A stretch of DNA of 11,830 nt from Cellvibrio sp. GTDB taxonomy: Bacteria > Pseudomonadota > Gammaproteobacteria > Pseudomonadales > Cellvibrionaceae. Shown here piece by piece: positions 1 to 5,688 of this stretch. Numbering within the stretch: the stretch's first letter is position 1; every line of letters starts with the position of its first letter. The notes below the pieces were generated by a model. It saw only the letters and a list, made by a program, of their open reading frames with translations, did not search any database and was not told the origin of the DNA. Both the position numbers and the translations under genes were made by a program. Location: positions 1 through 11,830 of the forward strand of contig DQHS01000331.1 of assembly GCA_003524365.1 (NCBI GenBank). The letters are read 5' to 3'.

Positions 1-77
1 AAAAAAACAACCGGGACGCACCGATTTCCAGCGCGGAATCCTGAGCAATAACAACGGTGCGTCCCGGTTGTTTTTTT
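1..77. repeat. Perfect 22-bp inverted repeat (1-22 and 56-77) with 33-bp spacer inside moeA
   Basis: Bases 1-22 are the exact reverse complement of bases 56-77, with no mismatch up to the window edge, so the arms may be longer. The inner arm (56-77) lies in the conserved MoeA motif LKKQPGRT, so it is the original sequence and the outer arm looks like the inverted copy. Bases 2-55 read on the plus strand give KKQPGRTDFQRGILSNNN, the normal MoeA domain IV continuation. In the current moeA direction the 33-bp spacer reads VVIAQDSALEI, with no stop because the spacer is 11 codons. This could be a fold-back chimera at a contig end, a genuine template-switch inversion or, least likely, an invertible element. 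A bidirectional terminator was considered because of the A7/T7 flanks, but the inner arm is conserved coding sequence. Confidence 0.9.
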
Positions 78-1090
78 AATGGCTGACCGGCGATGGCAGT
101 GAGTGTTTGTTGCACCGATATTGTTTCACCTGCAAGATGGCGCAAACCCGGTACGACGAGTTGATGATAGGTCACTGCAGTGGAGACGGGATTGCCCGGC
201 AAACCAAAAAACCAGCCTTGCCCCAAGCGGCCAAACGCAAAAGGCTTGCCCGGTTTCATCGCAATTTTCCAGAAATCAATTTCACCTAATTCCGCGAGCA
301 CATCTTTGGTGTAGTCCGCATCGCCCACAGAAACACCACCGGTAGAGATCACCACATCTGCCCATTGCATGGCAGTGGTAAACGCGCTGCGCAGTGCAGC
401 CAGATCGTCAATAATCACACCCAAATCCATTACTTCAACGGGCAGGCGTGTTAAAAGCGCAGCGAGTAATGGGCGATTGCTATCGTAAATTTTTCCTGCC
501 TCAGGTGCTGCACCGGCCAATAACAATTCATCGCCCGTGGTTAGTATCGCAACGCGCAAGCGGCGCACGACAGTCACTTGCGCCAATCCAAGTGATGCGA
601 GTAAACCAATATCCAACGCGGACAAGCGCTGCCCCCCAGCAATTACTTCGCTGCCCAATGTAATATCCTCACCAGCGCGGCGAATATTTTCACCCGCTTC
701 GGGGAGATGTGTGATTGTCAGTTGATCGCCATGGCGCTGTACATTTTCTTGCATCACAACCGCATCGGCATCCACTGGCACTAATGCACCGGTCATAATG
801 CGCACCGATTGCCCTGCGCCAATCGCTCCTGAAAAAGGATGACCTGCGAGTGCTTGGCCAACAACAGTTAATGTTTCTGTGCAATCCTGCACGCGCACCG
901 CATAACCATCCATCGCTGAGTTATTACCAGCGGGTACATTTATTGGTGCTGAAATAGGGAATGCGAGCACGCGATCCAGTGCATGGTGCAAATCAATCGT
1001 CTCCGTTTCTCGAACAGGATTCAGTTGGTTGCAAATACGCGCGAGCGCCTCTTCAATTGGCAGCAGGCTGGGTTGAGCACAGTGATCCAC
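1..1090 (-). CDS. moeA: Molybdopterin molybdenumtransferase MoeA, 3' end beyond the window
   Basis: MoeA inserts molybdate into adenylylated molybdopterin in the cytoplasm, the last step of molybdenum cofactor synthesis. About 363 codons are visible, against roughly 400-410 for a full MoeA, so part of C-terminal domain IV is missing. Translating the minus strand gives family landmarks in order: PAGNNSAMDGYA near residue 55, IMTGALVPVDADAVVMQE near 105, GENIRRAGEDI near 145, TTGDEL near 195, STGGVSVGDADYTKDVL near 250, KPGKPFAFG, GLPGNPVS and LKKQPGRT near 338. The start is GTG at 1090, preceded by AGGAG at 1097-1101. The upstream neighbour on the same strand is the patatin-like gene, 46 bp away, so co-transcription is possible. 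Oddity: after LKKQPGRT the frame reads VVIAQDSALEIGASRLFF, which does not fit domain IV, while the opposite strand of the same bases reads the expected DFQRGIL (see the inverted repeat at 1-77). The last 18 or so visible residues are therefore suspect. The identity is secure; the end is not. Confidence 0.93.
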   Translation of the reverse strand, partial: MDHCAQPSLLPIEEALARICNQLNPVRETETIDLHHALDRVLAFPISAPINVPAGNNSAMDGYAVRVQDCTETLTVVGQALAGHPFSGAIGAGQSVRIMTGALVPVDADAVVMQENVQRHGDQLTITHLPEAGENIRRAGEDITLGSEVIAGGQRLSALDIGLLASLGLAQVTVVRRLRVAILTTGDELLLAGAAPEAGKIYDSNRPLLAALLTRLPVEVMDLGVIIDDLAALRSAFTTAMQWADVVISTGGVSVGDADYTKDVLAELGEIDFWKIAMKPGKPFAFGRLGQGWFFGLPGNPVSTAVTYHQLVVPGLRHLAGETISVQQTLTAIAGQPLKKQPGRTVVIAQDSALEIGASRLFF

Positions 1091-1096
1091 AGTTTT

Positions 1097-1101
1097 CTCC
1101 T
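1097..1101 (-). promoter_or_regulatory. moeA: Ribosome binding site fixing the GTG start of moeA
   Basis: On the minus strand AGGAG is followed by six bases (AAAACT) and then GTG at 1090. No ATG in this frame lies nearby upstream, and the residues after GTG align with the usual MoeA N-terminus (IEEAL, followed by the NSAMDGYA region). This supports GTG as the initiation codon. Confidence 0.6.
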
Positions 1102-1136
1102 GTGTTGGATATAGATTCAATATGATTGTAGTGAAT

Positions 1137-3572
1137 TTAGCGCAGTAAATTTTTTAAATTATCCGCTGCAGAATGCGCCACAAAATTTCCCAGTGCACGA
1201 TAGACTTCAAATTGTGTCTCCTCAAAATATTGATCACTGGTAGCTTCATGCGGATACAGTGGATTTACGTTTCTATAATAATGTAAATACTCTGGTTCAC
1301 GACCGGTAAACGCTAGCTTCAAATACAGCAGACGGCCTACTTCGCCGTTACTGTATTCAATAATGCCTTCAGAAAAGTTACTGGCTGAGATGCGGTCAGC
1401 CGGGCGTATGGCCGATACATCTAATTTAATATTGATTCCAAAATCAATGGCGGCATATCGCTGCAAGGTGATGAGACCTGCAAATGCCAGGGTGGGGTCC
1501 GCTTCAGCATCGATACAAATAATGGTTTTGCATTGCCGCTTGAGCAGTTCATACACACCTAAATTTTCCAAATGCCCACCATCGGAACAATTTATATACG
1601 CCGTACGTTCGCTGGCAAATCCGAATGCCTCTCGTATCAAATAGGGCAGTCCAGGCGGGCGAAAACGGAAATTATATTTTGACCGTTTGTGGTTAAATTT
1701 CCCTGGGTTTGGCAACCAATAATTCAAGCGCAGATTTAAAAGGGTTAATAAAAAACGCAACGGATTTATGGTGCCCACACCCATATTGGGTGAAACTGCT
1801 GCAGCGGAAATGGCCACCGCCGTACCCAAATTAAAATGTTTATCAGCACTTTCCAGCGCCGTTGTCGGGCAATAGCCCGTAAAATCACTACCGCAATAAT
1901 GTTTGGTCAAAATAAAAGGAATTGAGCGTCGCGAGCGCAACTGGGGGTTGGAACTGCCTTGCAAATTTAATGTGGTATTAATGATGTGGTAAGGCGCTGT
2001 GCTCTTGGTGCCATTTAACTCACTCATTTTTAATTTATCAACATGCGTTAGTTTTCCATCTTGCTGACTAATCAAAAAGGTACGGCTCAATCTATCGCGA
2101 TAGAAAGGATGCAGTGAAAAGCGGTTGATACTGATGCACAGAAAATTGTACAGCCACACCACTAACCCCATCAGATAGATCCACCATTCGGCGTACCCGC
2201 GCGATAATTGCAGTTGGTTAACGCTCAACATGGTTTTGTTAGCCGGCAGGTGTAATGCGTTGGCGAATTTCTCCCATCCAATTTGGCGTAGCATAAAACC
2301 AAGGCTTAACTCATTTGCAATCACTACATCGATTTCCGCTTGTCTTTCGGTGGTGAAAGCATGAGTCCAGTGAGTAGGTGGGCAGTCGAAGTGAATGGTG
2401 TTGTTATTGTAAGCAGTCACTGCGCAGCCACGGGTGTCTATATATTTGCTATTGAGGATTGGCAGTAATAATGTTTGCAATTGGGCAGCGACAGCGGGGT
2501 CAAACACGTAGGGTTGGTGGGCGATGGTTTGTGCATAGTAGTCGAGAATTCCCGATGCATTACTTGCGTGAGCCAAGCCTACTTTGTCACTCACTTTGTC
2601 GCCTTGGTGATAACTGAACGGCGAGTTGACTGCCTGAATACAAAAGAAGAGATAGATCAATACTAGTAATACTGGTGCTAGCAAGCTGCTGAGAATCAGA
2701 ATTAATTTTGCTCGCAGTTTTATATAGCCCACTACAAATGCAAGCAGCAATATGGCTGCTGTGATTGCAATCGTACTGGCCTGGGTTTTTACAAAATCAT
2801 TAATATCGATCAATAAAGTGGTGGCGTTGTAGCCCACAATGTTACGCAAAAAATGTAGCACTGGAATTGCCAGAACAGCGGTGAGTGCGATTACCGAATA
2901 GATTACCAGTCGTCCATCAGCGCGGTCACGCGCGTGCCAGCTCAATTTATCTTTATACAATGGGCGAAGTATAAAGCCGCCAATTAATGGCAAAATCCCC
3001 AGTAGCAGAGGAAAGAAAAATTGAATTTCTGCGCTGAAACGGCCAATCACTTCTAAAAATAATTCAGTGGCGAAGACTGCCAGAATAACGAGCGGAAAAA
3101 AGGTTAATATACTGCGCAACACGCCTTCAACAAACAAAATGGGTGTTCTAAGCCCATTCATAAACCCGCCCGCCCGTAAATATTCGCTGTAGTTGCGAAT
3201 ATGATTCAGTGCATCGGGTTCATTGCGGCCATTTTTATCGGTTAACAAATGTAGATTGTCTGAATTGTCCTTGGCCAGCGCGCTGATGCAACTACCAATA
3301 TAACCACCGCCCGACACAGTGGAAAGGTAATCAATTTTAGAAAATAATTTGTGGCTGATGAGGTGTTGAATCACTCCCAAACAAAAAGACGCAGAGCGAA
3401 TACCGCCGCCAGAGCAGGCAAGTCCGACCAAATTATTTTCGGTAGTAAACGTGTTTTGCAGTGAATTGACCTTCTGGCTTTCAGCGCAATTAGCCCGCCG
3501 ATTCGCCACCTCCTCCAGCTCCTGTGGGAAAACTTCCTCCTGGAATTTTTCAATTTTTAGATCTTCGTTCAT
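1137..3572 (-). CDS. Patatin-like phospholipase with a large membrane-spanning insert
   Basis: Patatin-family enzymes cleave acyl esters of lipids using a Ser-Asp dyad. This 811-residue protein shows the oxyanion-loop motif SGGGIRS at 54-60, a nucleophile-elbow equivalent STVSGGG around Ser87 (GxSxG variant with Ser84 in the first position), and the second dyad element SDGG with Asp664. A patatin-type stretch, AAAVSPNMG, lies at 590-598. Between Ser87 and Asp664 is an insert of nearly 580 residues. Hydrophobic, probably transmembrane, segments lie near 146-176, 184-204, 222-243, 266-284, 288-314 and 462-482. Such an insert is far longer than the soluble patatin fold needs. There is no N-terminal signal peptide. 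The start ATG at 3572 is preceded by AGGA at 3583-3586 with a 10-base spacer. The likely site of action is the inner membrane with the catalytic halves on the cytoplasmic side, which is inference. Substrate is unknown. The gene is followed 46 bp later by moeA and is divergent from the disrupted small gene. Confidence 0.85.
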   Translation of the reverse strand: MNEDLKIEKFQEEVFPQELEEVANRRANCAESQKVNSLQNTFTTENNLVGLACSGGGIRSASFCLGVIQHLISHKLFSKIDYLSTVSGGGYIGSCISALAKDNSDNLHLLTDKNGRNEPDALNHIRNYSEYLRAGGFMNGLRTPILFVEGVLRSILTFFPLVILAVFATELFLEVIGRFSAEIQFFFPLLLGILPLIGGFILRPLYKDKLSWHARDRADGRLVIYSVIALTAVLAIPVLHFLRNIVGYNATTLLIDINDFVKTQASTIAITAAILLLAFVVGYIKLRAKLILILSSLLAPVLLVLIYLFFCIQAVNSPFSYHQGDKVSDKVGLAHASNASGILDYYAQTIAHQPYVFDPAVAAQLQTLLLPILNSKYIDTRGCAVTAYNNNTIHFDCPPTHWTHAFTTERQAEIDVVIANELSLGFMLRQIGWEKFANALHLPANKTMLSVNQLQLSRGYAEWWIYLMGLVVWLYNFLCISINRFSLHPFYRDRLSRTFLISQQDGKLTHVDKLKMSELNGTKSTAPYHIINTTLNLQGSSNPQLRSRRSIPFILTKHYCGSDFTGYCPTTALESADKHFNLGTAVAISAAAVSPNMGVGTINPLRFLLTLLNLRLNYWLPNPGKFNHKRSKYNFRFRPPGLPYLIREAFGFASERTAYINCSDGGHLENLGVYELLKRQCKTIICIDAEADPTLAFAGLITLQRYAAIDFGINIKLDVSAIRPADRISASNFSEGIIEYSNGEVGRLLYLKLAFTGREPEYLHYYRNVNPLYPHEATSDQYFEETQFEVYRALGNFVAHSAADNLKNLLR

Positions 3573-3596
3573 GGCACTATTTTCCTTTTAATAAAA

Positions 3597-3975
3597 ATGG
3601 CCCTTCCGCTAAAAAATCACACGGAATCACCCCGATTTATTATGGGTCTGTGGGAAATGACTGATTTGAATTTGTGCGATTTGCCCTTGCATGCTTCCCC
3701 AATCCATAGTGAGCAGCATAGTTTCAAGCTGAAGTTAATCTCTGAGCGAGATGAATCGCATGCGAAGACTAAAGAATTTTGGGCCGAATTTATAGGGGGG
3801 GGCTATTATTCAGCTTTCCAGCAGGGGCTTACACCTGTTTTATGGCGATGCCGCCATGCGGAGCACTGCTCTTTTTGGCCCCCAGGGATCAGGGACTTAC
3901 GGTGATGTGTTGAGACGTTATTGGGATGGTCGCGATGTATGGGACGACATGACCATAACCCAAGTAGTCCGATGA
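3597..3975 (+). pseudogene. Small unrecognised gene split by a frameshift at a G8 tract
   Basis: One frame is open from ATG 3597 (alternative ATGs at 3642 and 3657) through a segment ending TKEFWAEFIGG. From the G run onward a different frame reads IIQLSSRGLHLFYGDAAMRS, then TALFGPQGSGTYGDVLRRYW, and ends VWDDMTITQVVR with TGA at 3973-3975. Removing one G from the tract at 3795-3802 joins the two into a single protein of about 125 residues (110 from 3642). As sequenced, the first frame stops at 3905 and the second has a TAG at 3793-3795. The downstream half is glycine-, aromatic- and Asp-rich and looks like genuine protein. I do not recognise the family, see no signal peptide or membrane segment, and assign no function. 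No convincing ribosome binding site precedes 3597, so the true start is unsure. It is divergent from the patatin-like gene (24 bp between ATGs if 3597 is used) and convergent with the Crp/Fnr gene. It could be a decayed remnant, a sequencing indel or a slippage-controlled gene. Confidence 0.5.
3795..3802 (+). repeat. Mononucleotide G8 tract at the frame break
   Basis: Eight consecutive G lie exactly where the reading frame of the small plus-strand gene has to change. G7 would restore a continuous frame (ATA GGG GGG GCT); G8 leads to termination at 3905. Tracts of this kind are prone to replication or transcriptional slippage and also to homopolymer miscalls, and the sequence alone cannot tell these apart. 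Confidence 0.8.
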
Positions 3976-4060
3976 AAGAGATTGGCAATTGAGTGGTTCT
4001 GACGATTTTTTTTGAATTGAGGGGGAGATAATTTTGAGAATAGGGAGCTACATTTATACC
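3976..4060. other. Short spacer between convergent genes, possible weak terminator
   Basis: This 85-bp spacer separates the stop of the small plus-strand gene from the stop of the Crp/Fnr gene. On the plus strand a T8 run at 4007-4014 follows the small gene but has no strong hairpin in front of it. On the minus strand a 5-bp stem TAGGG/CCCTA with a 13-base loop begins at the stop codon of the Crp/Fnr gene and is followed by only a few T. Neither is a convincing intrinsic terminator. Confidence 0.25.
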
Positions 4061-4864
4061 CTAGCGCATACCTGACATCAGCCGAACAAATTCCTTTTTT
4101 ACAACGGAATAGCATTCGCAAGCGCTGTTTTCCAGTTTGTGTCTGTCCAATACCAGTATATGGCCGCGTCGATAACGTATACAGCCTGAATGTTGTAAAC
4201 CTCTTGCTACTTCCGTGATGCTTTCACGGCGTACGCCGAGCATATTGGCTACCAATTCCTGAGTCATTAACAGTTCTCCCGATGGAATGCGGTCAACCGT
4301 TAAGAGTAACCAGCGGCAAAGCTGTTGTTCGATGGTGTGATGGCGATTGCAGGCGGCGGTCTGGAACATTTGTGTCATCACCGCTTGTGTATAACGCAGT
4401 AAAAGTTGTTGCATTTTCCCGGCGGAATTAAATTCCCTTTTTAAAATGTTTTGGTCCAACCGGTAGGCTTGCCCTGCAGTTTGTACTATTGCCTGGTTGG
4501 GCGTAGCGTTACCACCTAACAGAATTGGCAGCCCTAGCATTCCTTCATTGCCAACCTCGGCTGCCTCGGCACAGGCACCAGTATGCATTATGTATTGTAA
4601 TGAAATAATACTTGTCGTAGGAAAATAGGCGTAACTGATATGTTGATTTGGACCATAGATTACGTTACCCAATTCCAGACTTACTGGATCGAGATGTTTT
4701 AGCAATCGATCACGTTCAGCACCGCTCAGTGCCGCAAGAATATAGTTTTGCTCGGGTGTTTGCTGTTCATGGGTAATGTTTTTAGGCATAGGCATTCCGT
4801 TCTCATTGAGGAGAGTATTTTTCAATTTGAAATTGTTCATTTGAATTACGGCATTTCTTTGCAT
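4061..4864 (-). CDS. Crp/Fnr-family transcriptional regulator
   Basis: The protein is a DNA-binding regulator with an N-terminal cyclic-nucleotide-binding-like beta-roll and a C-terminal winged helix. The sensor domain covers about 40-145 and includes GNVIYGPNQHISYAYFPT, the region IISLQY and EVGNEGMLGLPILLGG. This resembles the Crp/Fnr subgroup whose pocket has diverged from classical Crp; I see no Crp-type cAMP-binding Arg-Ser pair and no Fnr iron-sulfur cysteine cluster, so the ligand is unknown. A long helix follows (about 148-175), then IEQQLCRWLLL and the helix-turn-helix at about 198-225 (MTQELVANMLGVRRESITEV) with a wing near 228-240. Full length here is 267. ATGs also occur at 4840, 4795 and 4789. 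The last two give 242-244 residues, closer to the family norm, and GGA lies six bases before the ATG at 4789, so the true start may be internal. With the 4864 start the gene overlaps the REC-PAS gene by 19 bp. It is last in the signalling operon and is its likely transcriptional output. Confidence 0.9.
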   Translation of the reverse strand: MQRNAVIQMNNFKLKNTLLNENGMPMPKNITHEQQTPEQNYILAALSGAERDRLLKHLDPVSLELGNVIYGPNQHISYAYFPTTSIISLQYIMHTGACAEAAEVGNEGMLGLPILLGGNATPNQAIVQTAGQAYRLDQNILKREFNSAGKMQQLLLRYTQAVMTQMFQTAACNRHHTIEQQLCRWLLLTVDRIPSGELLMTQELVANMLGVRRESITEVARGLQHSGCIRYRRGHILVLDRHKLENSACECYSVVKKEFVRLMSGMR

Positions 4865-5688
4865 TCGACACCTATCCCCCGATAACCAATGAAGCGGCTT
4901 GATTGATCAAAAATAGGTGCGCCGCTGACGCGGTAAAATTTTCGGGCACCGCTAGACAGCGTGCGACTGAAGGAAAAATCAATAAAAGGTTTTCGCGCGG
5001 AAATAATGTCCTGTAATTCCTTGCGCTCTTCCTCATCCCATCTGGCGTTACCATTACTGTTGTCAATGACTGCCTGGGCCTTGGTGTCGGTGAAGGAATC
5101 GACTTGAATACCTAGCATTTCCAGTACCGGGCCAGATACTTTAGTGAATTTTCCATTTTCATCCTGCTCCCAATACCAGTCCGATGCCAACTCGGTAAGG
5201 CTGCGAAAACGCGCTTCACTTTCGCGCAATTCTGCGGTGCGTTCCTGCACTTTTTCTTCCAATAACTTGCTGTGGTTTTCCAGTTTTTTATATAACAACC
5301 GAACTTCCAGCATATTATGAATGCGGGTTTGTACTTCAATCACATCGATGGGTTTGCTGATAAAGTCTTTCGCACCGCTTTGTAATGCGCGCAACTTATG
5401 GCCTGGCTGAGCGGTGAGGACAATCACCGGTAGGTAATCGTTCTGTATATTGGCTTTAAGGCATTCCATTACCTGAAAGCCATCCATTTCCGGCATTTGC
5501 AAATCAAGCAAAATTAAATCGTATGCGTTTTTTCGGTGTAGTGATCCCACTTCCACAGGGTTCATGGTGGAGCTAACATGGGTATAACCTGCGTCGCCTA
5601 ATAGGGTTTCCAGCAGTGCAACGTTGGCCTGTTGGTCATCAACAATCAGAATGCTCGCATTAAGAATGTCTTGCTCAGTTAGCTTCAT
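4846..5688 (-). CDS. Response regulator, REC domain plus PAS sensor domain
   Basis: This 280-residue protein receives a phosphoryl group on an Asp and probably relays or modulates a signal in the cytoplasm. REC domain, about 11-130: acidic pocket Asp17-Asp18, phospho-acceptor Asp62 within LILLDLQMPEMDG, switch Thr92 and conserved Lys112 in SKP. A coiled-coil linker (about 130-160, LLYKKLENHSKLLEEKVQER) leads to one PAS domain at about 160-278 that begins ESEARFRSLTELASDWYWEQ and ends GYRGIGVE. There is no DNA-binding, GGDEF, EAL, phosphatase or kinase domain, so the output must be protein-protein or lie in the overlapping gene. Its ATG overlaps the stop of the hybrid kinase in an ATGA arrangement, which implies translational coupling, and its own 3' end overlaps the Crp/Fnr gene by 19 bp. 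The partner kinase is presumably the one encoded immediately upstream (inference). The domain calls are firm; the biological role is not known. Confidence 0.92.
   Translation of the reverse strand: MKLTEQDILNASILIVDDQQANVALLETLLGDAGYTHVSSTMNPVEVGSLHRKNAYDLILLDLQMPEMDGFQVMECLKANIQNDYLPVIVLTAQPGHKLRALQSGAKDFISKPIDVIEVQTRIHNMLEVRLLYKKLENHSKLLEEKVQERTAELRESEARFRSLTELASDWYWEQDENGKFTKVSGPVLEMLGIQVDSFTDTKAQAVIDNSNGNARWDEEERKELQDIISARKPFIDFSFSRTLSSGARKFYRVSGAPIFDQSSRFIGYRGIGVECKEMP

Noticed and set aside
1..77. Bidirectional intrinsic terminator (long stem flanked by A7 and T7)
   Set aside because: The inner arm is conserved moeA coding sequence (LKKQPGRT), the loop is 33 bases, and the loop encodes MoeA on the opposite strand, which points to inverted duplication rather than a terminator.
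103..725. Several plus-strand open frames of 60-80 codons
   Set aside because: They lie opposite moeA, whose minus-strand translation contains all family motifs, and their own translations show no domain or ribosome binding site.
4061..4864. Assignment as Fnr or as classical cAMP-binding Crp
   Set aside because: There is no N-terminal cysteine cluster for an iron-sulfur centre and no recognisable cAMP-contact Arg-Ser pair; only the family level is supported.
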